A stretch of DNA of 64,000 bases from Nitrobacteraceae bacterium AZCC 2146 (GTDB lineage: Bacteria > Pseudomonadota > Alphaproteobacteria > Rhizobiales > Xanthobacteraceae): NCBI GenBank assembly GCA_036924855.1, contig JBAGRP010000001.1, positions 3,472,001-3,536,000 on the forward strand, given 5' to 3'. Below, piece after piece: positions 52,927 to 61,235 of this stretch (position 1 is its first letter; the number at the start of each line of letters is the position of its first letter). A program made the translations under genes and the position numbers. Below the pieces are notes generated by a model. The model did not search any database and had not been told where the DNA came from. It was given only the letters and a program-made list of their open reading frames with translations.

Positions 52927-53898
52927 TCAGGAGTTCGGACCCGCCTGGGCCTTCAGGACGAAGATAGCGAACGCCGGGTCTTCGCTGATCCAGATGCGGG
53001 ACGTTTGCCAACCTGCCTCTTCCGCCATCTCCCGGAAAGCATCCGGTCGGTACTTGTAGGAACTCTCGGTATGGATGGTCTCGCCGGCGCCGAATTCGAG
53101 AACCCAGTTGCTTATCCCGACGATCTGTTCGCGGAGGCTGACTAGATGCATTTCGATCCGGCTCTCCTGCGGATTCCAGATCGCACGGTGTTCGAAATCA
53201 TCGAGATCGAACTCGGCGTCGAATTCGCGGTTGAGGCGCGTCAGGAGGTTCTTGTTGAACGCGGCCGTCACTCCCTGCGCGTCGTCGTACGCCGGGATCA
53301 GGACGTCGGCTGACTTCGCGACGTCGACGCCGACGATGAGCGACGATCCGCGTCCCAGCAGGTTGCGAGCATCCTCGAGAAATGATTTGGCTTCCCAGGG
53401 GGCGAAGTTTCCGATCGTCGATCCTGGAAAAAAACCGACCACGGGAAGGCCCGCGGCAGCCGGGGGGAGGGTCAGGCTTTGTGTGAAGTCTCCGACCAGC
53501 GGAGACACATTGAGGCCCGGATAGTCTTCACGAATCGAGTGGGTCGCTTCCGACAGCGCAGTTTCGCTGATGTCGATTGGAACGTAGAGCCGGAAATCGG
53601 TCGCACCGTCGAGAAGAAGGCGGGTCTTGACACTCGCGCCGCTTCCGAATTCGACAAGTGCGGCGCCGGGAGGAAGGCCCTCGGTAATCTCCGCCGCCGC
53701 CGACTTCAGCAGCGCGATTTCGGTGCGGGCCACATAATATTCCGGAAGGCCGCAGATCTGTTCGAACAGGCGCGATCCTACTGCATCGTAGAGATACTTG
53801 CTAGGCAGAGTCTTCTGGTAGGATTGAAGACCGACGAGAACGTCGTTTCCGACGTCGCGGCTCGAAATCGGCTTCTTGGCGGCGCCGCTGTGTCTCAT
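52927..53898 (-). CDS. L-histidine N-alpha-methyltransferase-like protein (EgtD family)
   Basis: This 323-residue SAM-dependent methyltransferase of the EgtD family matches the mycobacterial length of about 321. The YDAVGSRLFEQICGLPEYY start, VEFGSGASVKTRLLLD SAM loop, GFFPGSTIGNF (matching the histidine-binding Asn region), IEMHLVS and the ESSYKYRPD ending (matching the Glu/Ser residues that hold histidine) are all visible. In ergothioneine synthesis EgtD makes hercynine. No EgtB is adjacent. GGAG precedes the ATG at 53898; longer starts are rejected. It is in an operon-like row with GST, DUF427 and PntA. Confidence 0.85.
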   Translation of the reverse strand: MRHSGAAKKPISSRDVGNDVLVGLQSYQKTLPSKYLYDAVGSRLFEQICGLPEYYVARTEIALLKSAAAEITEGLPPGAALVEFGSGASVKTRLLLDGATDFRLYVPIDISETALSEATHSIREDYPGLNVSPLVGDFTQSLTLPPAAAGLPVVGFFPGSTIGNFAPWEAKSFLEDARNLLGRGSSLIVGVDVAKSADVLIPAYDDAQGVTAAFNKNLLTRLNREFDAEFDLDDFEHRAIWNPQESRIEMHLVSLREQIVGISNWVLEFGAGETIHTESSYKYRPDAFREMAEEAGWQTSRIWISEDPAFAIFVLKAQAGPNS

Positions 53899-54006
53899 CG
53901 TAATCTCCGGTTCGGGGAACATGGCATTGGAGTTCTCGCGTGCGCGGGCGGCGCGTCTCCGCTCCGTGCCAGACGGAGCGAAGCCGGCCACTGCCGCGCG
54001 CCGTGC

Positions 54007-54387
54007 TCAGATGGCAGCGTATTCGACGATGGAGTCGACGCGGTCCGTGTAGAAAGCGAGATGGTCCTTAATCGATGCGACCGCGTCGAACGGGACTTCG
54101 TAAGTCCACACCGCGTTGATGGCGCGGTCTCCGCCAGCCGGAATGCTGTAGTAGGCGCAGTCACCTTTGTAGGGGCAGTAGGTGCTGTGCTCGGTGCGTT
54201 CGAGCGCCGCCATGGCGACATCCTTGCGTGGAACGTAGAACACCGCCGGGTAGGCCGCTTCGCGCAGGGTCAAGGCGTCCGTCGTATCCACGATGACTTT
54301 GCCCGCCACCGTGACCGTGACACGCTTTCCGCTCGGTTCGATCGTGATGGGATGGTCTGGGCCAGGAATCTTTACCGTTTTGGTCAT
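54007..54387 (-). CDS. DUF427-family protein
   Basis: This 126-residue single-domain protein belongs to the DUF427 family, recognised by VTVAGKVIVDTTDALTLREA, YPAVFYVPRKDV, TYCPYKGDCAYYSI and the final acidic/aromatic part. The family occurs widely in bacteria, has a beta-rich fold, and its biochemical role is not known to me. It lies 58 bases downstream of a glutathione transferase gene and 108 bases upstream of EgtD, all minus strand, which ties it to the same redox group by position only. Confidence 0.85.
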   Translation of the reverse strand: MTKTVKIPGPDHPITIEPSGKRVTVTVAGKVIVDTTDALTLREAAYPAVFYVPRKDVAMAALERTEHSTYCPYKGDCAYYSIPAGGDRAINAVWTYEVPFDAVASIKDHLAFYTDRVDSIVEYAAI

Positions 54388-54445
54388 TATCTCTTGTCCT
54401 TTGATGTGAAAAGGCCGAGGCGGACGTTCCGTTTCGACTCCGCCG

Positions 54446-55078
54446 TCAGGCGGCGGCGCTCGGCCGCGATGCGATCGCCGCGTACCAGCGCTTTAGCGAA
54501 GCATGATCGTCGGGCACCGGCAGGTTCGCGCCCTTCGTGGCGAAGTCGACAGTCACTAGGCCAGTGATATCGGCCGCCGAGTAACGGTCGCCCGCGATGA
54601 ACGGCGTGTCGGCAAGTCGGGTATTGAGGTCGTCATAGAAGTTCAGAACGCGCAGCTTGCTGCGCTCGGCCAGTTCCGGGATCTGTTCGTAGAAATGCGG
54701 CCCCGCGAGCGCCCGGCCTTTCAGTCCCGCCACGCTGTTGCGGACCGCTTCCATCACGGCAGCAAAGCCTTCGAGTTCCATTCGGCGTTCCCACATTGTG
54801 ACCAATGCCTTTTCCTTCGCCGACGATCCGAGAAGCGCCGGTTCGGGATTGGTCTCTTCGAGGTAGCGCCAGATCGCGAGGACCTCGCCAATCGTCGTCC
54901 CGTCGCCAAGTTTCAAAGTCGGAACGAGACTTCGAGGATTGACGGCGCGGTAAGCGTCGGTGAACTGCTCCTTCGTGCCGAGATCGATCGGCACGGTCGG
55001 AATAGGGATCCCTTTCTCCGCAAGGAAGATGCGCACGCGGCGAGAATTGGGCGACGCCGCTGACTGATAGAGTTTCAT
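54446..55078 (-). CDS. Glutathione S-transferase family protein
   Basis: This protein of 210 residues has an N-terminal thioredoxin-like domain (KLYQSAASPNSRRVRIFLAE, with the cis-Pro in SLVPTLKLGDGTTIGEVLAI) and a helical C-terminal domain (DTPFIAGDRYSAADITGLVT, the conserved folding motif). The Ser/Asn near residue 9-11 would be the glutathione-activating residue, as in theta/beta-like or Ure2p-like classes. AAGGATA lies before the ATG. It is the first gene of the GST-DUF427-EgtD-PntA row. Confidence 0.88.
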   Translation of the reverse strand: MKLYQSAASPNSRRVRIFLAEKGIPIPTVPIDLGTKEQFTDAYRAVNPRSLVPTLKLGDGTTIGEVLAIWRYLEETNPEPALLGSSAKEKALVTMWERRMELEGFAAVMEAVRNSVAGLKGRALAGPHFYEQIPELAERSKLRVLNFYDDLNTRLADTPFIAGDRYSAADITGLVTVDFATKGANLPVPDDHASLKRWYAAIASRPSAAA

Positions 55079-55324
55079 ATGAGTATCCTTTCAGAAAATA
55101 CGGGAGGGATGGACGTAGATCCGGCCAGATCCTCGAACCGCCGCCGACCTGGATGATGGCGTCGCTCGCCTAGTGCCCTATCGCAGGCAGGAAAGGTGAC
55201 AACGTCTGCCACTTCGTCCGGTTGGCCGTGCGCTTCAGCCTCGGATCTCCCAAGACTGGTTGACGGGCAGTTCGATGGCGACCGGCCACTTTATGCCGCC
55301 GGCCGCCATCGAGTGCCCTCACGG

Positions 55325-56071
55325 TTATTGGGCGAGGAAACCGCCATCGACGCCGATAGACTGTCCGGTTATGTAGGAGGCCTTGTCGGAGGCCACGAAG
55401 ACGACGACGTCGGCGATCTCTTTAGGCTTGCCCGCGCGCTTAAGTGCCGTCTGCGCCGCAATACCGGCCTTGTTCTCTTCGTTGCCGGTGAAGCGGTCGA
55501 GCATGGGCGTCTCTATCGGGCCGGGGGCCACGGCGTTCACGCGCACGCCGAATCCGGCAGCCTCGAGCGCAGCCGACTTTGTCAGACCTTCGACGGCGTG
55601 TTTGCTCGCTACGTAGACCGAAGCGTACGCGCCGCCAACGTGGCCGTAAGCCGATGAGATGTTGACGACATTGCCATGTCCCTGCTTCTGCATGACGCGC
55701 AGTTCGTGCTTCATGCTGAGCAGTACGCCGAGCACGTTGGTGTCGAACGTTGCGGAATAACTGTCCTCGGTCTGGTCCGTCACGACGCCCGGCTGTCCTT
55801 CGGTCCCGGCGTTGTTGACGGCCACATCGAGCCGACCGTACTTGGCGACCGTCTTGTCGATGAGATTGCGGACGTCCTCGTCGCGACGCACGTCCGCGCG
55901 GATGAACTCCGCCTGCGCGCCAAGGCCGCGCAGTTCGGCGACCAGCGCAATTCCTGCCTCGTCCTTGCGTCCGGAGACGACGATGTTTGCGCCTTCGTTT
56001 GCGAAGGCTACAGCGGTCGCGCGGCCAATACCGCTCAACGCGCCCGTTATCAATACGACTTGGTTCGTCAT
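55325..56071 (-). CDS. SDR oxidoreductase (tandem paralogue 1)
   Basis: This 248-residue classical SDR has TGALSGIG, NNAG, Ser in VNISSAYG, YVASK, and a VDGG ending. An Arg/Lys pair after strand 2 (VSGRKDEAG) suggests NADP. It is strikingly similar to the SDR at 56277, with identical blocks such as DTNVLGVLLSMKHE and SKHAVEGLTK, so the two arose by duplication. A motif resembling the TetR operator lies upstream at 56118-56142. The substrate is unknown. Confidence 0.88.
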   Translation of the reverse strand: MTNQVVLITGALSGIGRATAVAFANEGANIVVSGRKDEAGIALVAELRGLGAQAEFIRADVRRDEDVRNLIDKTVAKYGRLDVAVNNAGTEGQPGVVTDQTEDSYSATFDTNVLGVLLSMKHELRVMQKQGHGNVVNISSAYGHVGGAYASVYVASKHAVEGLTKSAALEAAGFGVRVNAVAPGPIETPMLDRFTGNEENKAGIAAQTALKRAGKPKEIADVVVFVASDKASYITGQSIGVDGGFLAQ

Positions 56072-56117
56072 GTATGTTACCTCTGGTTGGTAGCTCGCTG
56101 ATGCGCTGCGAAGCCAC

Positions 56118-56142
56118 GAATATGCACGTATTTGTCAGTCAA
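56118..56142 (-). promoter_or_regulatory. Candidate TetR operator/promoter of SDR paralogue 1
   Basis: GAATATGCACGTATTT followed by AGTCAA resembles the sites at 57071 and 57889. It has the same ATATG...CGTATT half-sites but with about four bases fewer in the centre, so the promoter spacing is not optimal. It lies 47 bases upstream of the SDR start. The assignment is by comparison with the other two sites. Confidence 0.45.
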
Positions 56143-56276
56143 ACTTGAATGCGGGCGACCGTATTATTTTTCGAGAGTTTTTGAACGCGACCGGTGCCTT
56201 GGAGTCGGCGGACATGCCGACCTTCTTTAGATGAACGGCGACGTAGGGGCGGCGGCTACCCGCCGCCCCTTGGTGA

Positions 56277-57023
56277 TTAGGAGGCAGTCTTGCCTCCGTT
56301 GACGTTGATGATCTGCCCGGTGATGAACGCCGCCTGGTTCGACGCGACGAAGAGGATCGCATCGGCGATCTCTTCGGGCGTGCCCGCGCGCTTCATCGGA
56401 ACGCCCTGTAGTAGCCCGGCCTTGCGGGTAGCGTCTCCAGTAAAGCGGTTGAGCAACGCCGTCTCGACAGGTCCTGGTGCTACCGCATTGACCCTCACGC
56501 CGGCCGCCGCGCCTTCGAGCGCTGCAGCCTTAGTGAGGCCCTCTACTGCGTGTTTGCTGGCAGTGTAAAGAGACGCGTTCGGCGCGCCGCGCTGGCCCAT
56601 CGTCGACGATAGGTTGACAATGCTGCCGCTGCCCTGAGTGAGCATTATGCGCATTTCATGCTTCATGCTGAGAAGGACGCCGAGCACGTTGGTGTCGAAC
56701 GTGGCAGCGTAGCTCTCCGCGCTCTGGTCGACGACCGGACCGGGCTTGCCCTCGGTGCCCGCGTTGTTCACCGCGATGTCGAGGCGGCCGAAACGCTCGA
56801 CGGTCTTGTCAACGAGGTTGCGGACGTCGTCTTCATGTCGGACGTCGGTGCGGATGAACTCAGCTTGCGCGCCGGTCGCGCGCAGTTCGCTCAGCAGCGC
56901 TTTGCCTTCTTCTTCCTTGCGACCGGAAACGACGACGCGCGCACCTTGACGCGCGAAGGCCAAAGCCGTTGCACGACCGATGCCAGCCAACGCGCCCGTG
57001 ATCAGAACGACGGGATTGCTCAT
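56277..57023 (-). CDS. SDR oxidoreductase (tandem paralogue 2)
   Basis: This 248-residue classical SDR has TGALAGIG, NNAG, catalytic Ser in VNLSSTMGQ, YTASK, and an ending INVNGG that departs from VDGG. RKEEEGKAL after strand 2 suggests NADP. The start at 57023 gives the short N-terminus of the paralogue. It has its own promoter with a palindrome at 57071-57090 and lies between the first SDR and the TetR gene, all on the minus strand. TetR control of both SDRs is inferred from the shared element. Confidence 0.88.
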   Translation of the reverse strand: MSNPVVLITGALAGIGRATALAFARQGARVVVSGRKEEEGKALLSELRATGAQAEFIRTDVRHEDDVRNLVDKTVERFGRLDIAVNNAGTEGKPGPVVDQSAESYAATFDTNVLGVLLSMKHEMRIMLTQGSGSIVNLSSTMGQRGAPNASLYTASKHAVEGLTKAAALEGAAAGVRVNAVAPGPVETALLNRFTGDATRKAGLLQGVPMKRAGTPEEIADAILFVASNQAAFITGQIINVNGGKTAS

Positions 57024-57070
57024 TATGATTTTTATCCTCAGGATTAGTTGGTGCCTCATGCACAAGCAAG

Positions 57071-57099
57071 CAATATGTACGTACGTATTGTTCTGTCAA
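57071..57099 (-). promoter_or_regulatory. Promoter with overlapping palindromic operator, SDR paralogue 2
   Basis: On the minus strand TTGACA (57099-57094) and ATATTG (57076-57071) are spaced by exactly 17 bases. The palindrome CAATATGTACGTACGTATTG (57071-57090) pairs in nine of ten positions and covers the spacer and -10. A TetR dimer bound here would block RNA polymerase. Confidence 0.65.
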
Positions 57100-57300
57100 C
57101 CCGTAGATTTTATTCTTGCAACGGAATCTTGGTTTACTCGGATACAGGCGGCCGTTGCATGGCTGCATGTGGGTCGGCTCCGCGAAAGGAAAACCGCCGG
57201 AAGCTTCCGGTCAGTGCGGACACAACTGTCCGCAATCGCGGAGCGGAGCCACGGCGTTCGGCCGCCTGGAGGACGACCTACGCGCGCGGCGCGCCCTACC

Positions 57301-57882
57301 TCAACGCAAAATGGTCGAGAAGAGAATCTCTTTGAAGCGATCGATGGGAGCCGGACTTCTCTGCGCTTTCGCCAACAGGCTGGCTCCCTGCAACGACGAG
57401 ACGATGAAGGCGGCGACTTGCCGCGATTTAAAGTTCGAAGGCAAGCCGCCCGCCTTCACCGCGGCCTTCAGACAATAGGTTAGCGATGCTTCGACTTCCT
57501 CGAAAATCTCGATGAGCCGCCCACGTATCAGTTCACTAAGATCGCTAGCCTCGGCGGTGAAGTTTCCGAACAGACAACCATTCCGCATGCCGTCCTCGTT
57601 CTGACGGTCGCGGTTCGCATCAATGTACGCGCGCAACCGCTTGAGCGGCGGAATCTCGTCATTACGCAGAGTCTTCGCCATGACTTCCCGGCCGTTCGTC
57701 AAATAGAGTTCGAGGACCTCAAGGCCGAAGGCTTCCTTGGAAGTGAAGTGATTCGTGAAAGAACCTTGCGGCACCCCCGCAGCGTGCACGATATCGCGCA
57801 CGCTTGCGCGGGCGTAGCCGCGCGCAAGGACCACTTTCAGTCCTTCGCTCAGGATTCTTTCGCGGTTCGAAATTTTTCCCAT
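57301..57882 (-). CDS. TetR-family regulator of the SDR pair
   Basis: This TetR protein of 193 residues has HTH ARASVRDIVHAAGVPQGSFT, then NHFTSKEAFGLEVLE, and a C-terminal domain with GCLFGNFTAEASD, typical of the YcdC/RutR-NemR neighbourhood. Of two possible starts, the ATG at 57882 is preferred over an upstream TTG. It lies about 7 bases after the -10 hexamer, so the transcript would begin at or near the start codon (leaderless). It shares its promoter element with the SDR genes, so autoregulation is likely. Confidence 0.85.
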   Translation of the reverse strand: MGKISNRERILSEGLKVVLARGYARASVRDIVHAAGVPQGSFTNHFTSKEAFGLEVLELYLTNGREVMAKTLRNDEIPPLKRLRAYIDANRDRQNEDGMRNGCLFGNFTAEASDLSELIRGRLIEIFEEVEASLTYCLKAAVKAGGLPSNFKSRQVAAFIVSSLQGASLLAKAQRSPAPIDRFKEILFSTILR

Positions 57883-58425
57883 GCGAACCAATATGGCCGT
57901 ACATATTTATCTGTCAAGCTCCACTCGGACTTTCCTTACCCTGTCCGGAGGCGAGCTTCGAACCGCCGGCCATCGAGTGATTGCTTAGCACCGATTGCTC
58001 GACCGCCTGTTTGCGATCGCAATGCAACAACGCACTTTTTTGGGTAGGTATCGCCAGCTGCGCCGCACGGCCCCTCGCTGAGCGCCGAACGACGCCACGG
58101 CCCCGCCGCCTCCGACACCGCGATAGAGATTGGAAACACTGCGCCCTACAGCGGGCGTCCACATTGAACTGACTCAGAGAGGTGGCCGCCGCCCATTTCG
58201 AAATTATGAACGCATCGGGATCAACGGCTGCAAGATTTGGCTCATTTCCCACGATGGGCTATCTCCCGCCGAGGTGGTCGACTGCGCGCGAAAGCTCATC
58301 GAAGACGACGGGGTTCTTCTGATCTTTTCGAGCCCCAGGCCAGCGCCGAACGTCGCAATGTAAAAGTGCATAGCGCCAAAAAGGAGTGCCCCAGCTCTTC
58401 GTGGCGTCCGGCCGCCGCGTGCGCA
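57883..58425. other. Intergenic region between TetR and LysR genes
   Basis: Apart from the TetR promoter at 57889-57917, no gene or repeat could be supported in these 540 bases. Confidence 0.4.
57889..57917 (-). promoter_or_regulatory. Promoter with operator-like palindrome, TetR gene
   Basis: TTGACA (57917-57912) and ATATTG (57894-57889) are again 17 bases apart. The spacer contains CAATATGGCCGTACATATTT (57889-57908), a degenerate copy of the palindrome at 57071 with seven of ten pairs kept. Confidence 0.6.
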
Positions 58426-59397
58426 TCAGACCACGGACCTATCTCGATCACCCGATTGGATGCTCATCGCCGTGCCCGATTCACTTGCAGCGTCTGTCGG
58501 CCTCACCTGGCAACGGGAAATCAACCCGTCGAGTCTGGAAAGGAAAAGCTTCAACGTCGGGGACGTATTCGTCCTGATGTAGCCGACCACGAGATCGATG
58601 GTGGGCGCATCACCGCCCGCCAGAGGGCGACTGATCACCGACCAAGGAAGAAAATTCTTCGCGTAGGCTGGAAGCAGTGTCACGCCACGGGTTGACGCGA
58701 CCAGTGACATTGCCATTCCGAGGTTGTCAATCTTGTGCGCTCGTCGGAGATCGATCCCGGATCGTTTCAGGTAGTCGTCAAGAACCGCTTGAAATGTAGG
58801 TGCCGTATTCGACATGTCCAGAAATGTCTCACCCACGAGGTCCTGAAGTGCGATGGTCTCACGCGACGCTAGGTGATGATCGCTGGGCAGGACGACGACA
58901 ATTTCTTCTTTCAAGATGACCCTGTAGTCCAGCTCGGTCATATTTGCCTCCGGGCGCATGAAGGCCAGATCGAGCTTCCCCCGCATGAGAGCATCGGCGA
59001 GCTCGGGCGAGTGGTGGCTTGAAACGGTGACATCGATCTTGGGCAGCTCGTCCTTCAGGGTGTTCATGGCTTCGGGCAACCAGTCCATCTCCTGCCCGGT
59101 AAGGAACCCGAGGGCGAATAAAGGCTTAGCCGGATGAGCAGCCCGCCGCGCTGCTTCCACGGCCGCTTCCGCTTGAGCGAGTGCGAGGCGCGCATGATCG
59201 AGAAAGGCGCGGCCGGCATCGGTGAGCTCGACGCCGCGAGCGCCGCGGACCAGCAGTTGTGTGCCAACCTCATATTCCAAGTCCCGGATCTGACGGCTGA
59301 GCGATGGTTGGGCGGTATGCAGCCGACGCTCGGCGGCGACCGTGAGGCTGCCTTCCTCCGCGACGGCGACGAAATAGCGAAGATGACGCAGCTCCAT
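58426..59397 (-). CDS. LysR-family regulator, BenM/CatM-like
   Basis: This protein of 323 residues starts MELRHLRYFVAVAEEGSLTV, with HTH ERRLHTAQPSLSRQIRDLEY, followed by a BenM-like effector domain (LGFLTGQEMDWLPEAMNTLK; PSDHHLASRETIALQDLVGE). The MELRHLRYFxAV start is typical of the CatM/BenM/CysB-type group, which includes regulators of aromatic catabolism. The tail of about 20 residues is polar. It is divergent from the hydrolase stub and the OYE-SDR-NIPSNAP-MFS row, its likely target set. Confidence 0.88.
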   Translation of the reverse strand: MELRHLRYFVAVAEEGSLTVAAERRLHTAQPSLSRQIRDLEYEVGTQLLVRGARGVELTDAGRAFLDHARLALAQAEAAVEAARRAAHPAKPLFALGFLTGQEMDWLPEAMNTLKDELPKIDVTVSSHHSPELADALMRGKLDLAFMRPEANMTELDYRVILKEEIVVVLPSDHHLASRETIALQDLVGETFLDMSNTAPTFQAVLDDYLKRSGIDLRRAHKIDNLGMAMSLVASTRGVTLLPAYAKNFLPWSVISRPLAGGDAPTIDLVVGYIRTNTSPTLKLFLSRLDGLISRCQVRPTDAASESGTAMSIQSGDRDRSVV

Positions 59398-59730
59398 ACT
59401 CTTTCCCCATACCTCCGAGGTATGCCACCCACCTTACAAAGTATTTTTCATGGACTCAATGAGCACCTAGCTTTTGGTCACGAGAACGATGTGATCACCG
59501 GATGGGCAACCGGCGAAGGAGCCGCATTCACATGGGTTTCTGAGACGCGAAACTAAATTTTGGCAAGAAGACGACCATGCCCTTGCCAGTCGTGTTACCA
59601 AGCAGGCGAGCAACCGCGTCGTCGTTTCCGGCCGCAAGGGGTGCTGGTCAGGCATTGGACAGGGAAATCCGCTTGCTCGGCGGCGGGCCTACCGCCGCCC
59701 GCCACTCAACCTGACATGCGGGAGCCGACC
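59398..59730. other. Control region between LysR and the OYE row
   Basis: It should hold the divergent promoters. A GC-rich inverted repeat (GGCGGCGG/CCGCCGCC, near 59678-59700) lies just before the hydrolase stub and may be a terminator or an operator. No gene is seen. Confidence 0.35.
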
Positions 59731-59910
59731 ATGACGACCCACACGCACCTGACTGCCCCGACCCGGTTCGTCGAAACCAACGGAGTTCGTTTCGCCTATC
59801 GCCGCTTCGGCGAAGCTGGCTGTGTGCCGCCCGTCTTCAACATGCACTTCATTGGTACCGAGGATCACTTTGATCCTGCAGTGACTGACAGGTGCGCGAT
59901 GCGTAAGTGA
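59731..59910 (+). pseudogene. Alpha/beta-hydrolase N-terminal stub
   Basis: An ATG frame reads MTTHTHLTAPTRFVETNGVR, FAYRRFGEAG and VFNMHFIGTEDHFDPAVTD, the beginning of an alpha/beta-hydrolase of the haloperoxidase/esterase group (cap-less RRFG...P...HF start). It then ends at a stop near 59908 after about 59 residues. The nucleophile elbow and catalytic Asp/His are gone. A shorter piece of the same protein occurs at 20503. Confidence 0.65.
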
Positions 59911-59971
59911 CTCGAGCGGCCACCAGTAAACGCCCCACTTTTGATTAGCAGTCGTTGACGAGAGAATTCAG

Positions 59972-61075
59972 ATGTCAAACTTGTTCACCCCAATCCGGAT
60001 CGGCACAATCGATCTTTCACACCGTATCGTCCTTGCGCCGCTCACGCGGATGCGCGCGGATATGCCAGGGAATGTCCCCAACGACCTCATGGCGAGATAT
60101 TACGGGCAGCGCGCCTCCAAAGGGGGGATGATGCTGACCGAGGCGACCTTCATTTCACCCACCGCTTACGGCGCTTACGGCTCACCTGGCATTTTTACCG
60201 ACGCGCAAGAGGATGGCTGGCGGAAGGTGACCGACGCGGTCCATGCCAAGGGTGCCAAGATCTTCCTCCAGCTCTGGCACGTAGGGCGGCAATCGCATGT
60301 CGACCTTCAGCCAAATGGCGTTCAGCCAATCGCGCCTTCCGCGATCCAGTCCGAGGCCCGGGCCTTGCTTGCAAGCGGCCCGACGCGCGCTTCGATGCCG
60401 CGGGCGATCGAACTTGCCGAAATTCCGAGCCTTGTCGAACAGTTCCGTAAGGGCGCCGAGCGCGCCATGGCGGCAGGTTTCGACGGCGTGGAGGTTCATG
60501 GCGGCAACGGCTACCTGATCGACCAGTTTCTCCAGGACAACGCGAACACGCGCACGGATGCCTATGGCGGCCCAATCGAGAACCGCGCTCGCTTCCTCCT
60601 AGAGGTCGTCGAAGCGGTGACTTCGGTGTGGGGTGCCGGGCGCGTCGGTATCCGCCTCGGCCCAGCTAACACATTCGGCGACATGGGCGACAGCCATCCC
60701 GAGGTGACCTTTCCCTATGTGGCCAAGGCACTCTCGCGTTTCGGGTTGGCCTATCTCCACGTCATCGAGCCACGGGTGAAGGGCAATGTCTCCGACGACA
60801 GCAGGCCGCCGGTGGCCGCCGGCGAGCTGCGTCCGGTGTTCGGCGGGCCGGTCATTGCCGCCGGCGGCTTCGACGGCCCCGGGGCCGAGGCGATTCTGAA
60901 AAAGGGCGACGCCGATCTCGTCGCTTTCGGTCGCTCCTTTCTCGCAAATCCCGATCTCCCGGAAAGATTGCGCCGCACGTTGCCCCTCAACGCCTACGTC
61001 CGCGACACGTTCTACTACGGCGGCGAGGAGGGCTACGCCGACTACTCCTTCTACGAGGAAATCGCTGTGAGATGA
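59972..61075 (+). CDS. Old Yellow Enzyme family ene-reductase (third intact copy)
   Basis: This FMN ene-reductase of 367 residues has start DLSHRIVLAPLTRMRADMPG, flavin/substrate loop LWHVGRQSHVDLQPNG, the His/Asn pair in VEVHGGNGYLIDQFLQ, and C-terminal phosphate-binding loops (IAAGGFDGPGAEAI; VAFGRSFLANPDLPERL). It is closer in length to NemA than to the 22381 copy. It heads a row of SDR, NIPSNAP and MFS genes on the plus strand, and a BenM-like LysR gene is divergent. It probably reduces electrophilic alkenes, but its natural substrate is unknown. Confidence 0.92.
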   Translation: MSNLFTPIRIGTIDLSHRIVLAPLTRMRADMPGNVPNDLMARYYGQRASKGGMMLTEATFISPTAYGAYGSPGIFTDAQEDGWRKVTDAVHAKGAKIFLQLWHVGRQSHVDLQPNGVQPIAPSAIQSEARALLASGPTRASMPRAIELAEIPSLVEQFRKGAERAMAAGFDGVEVHGGNGYLIDQFLQDNANTRTDAYGGPIENRARFLLEVVEAVTSVWGAGRVGIRLGPANTFGDMGDSHPEVTFPYVAKALSRFGLAYLHVIEPRVKGNVSDDSRPPVAAGELRPVFGGPVIAAGGFDGPGAEAILKKGDADLVAFGRSFLANPDLPERLRRTLPLNAYVRDTFYYGGEEGYADYSFYEEIAVR

Positions 61076-61235
61076 GACGGCGCCTGGCCCCCGGGGTCGG
61101 GCGGCCGCTTGACCTAGTGGGACTACGGCGGTGGCCCCTGTCGATCGCTAAATTCGGAAAATCAGACACATCCTATTTTACGGAGCCACAGTCACGCCGA
61201 TGCCGGCGCCAGCAGTCGACCGAAAGGAGCTCATC

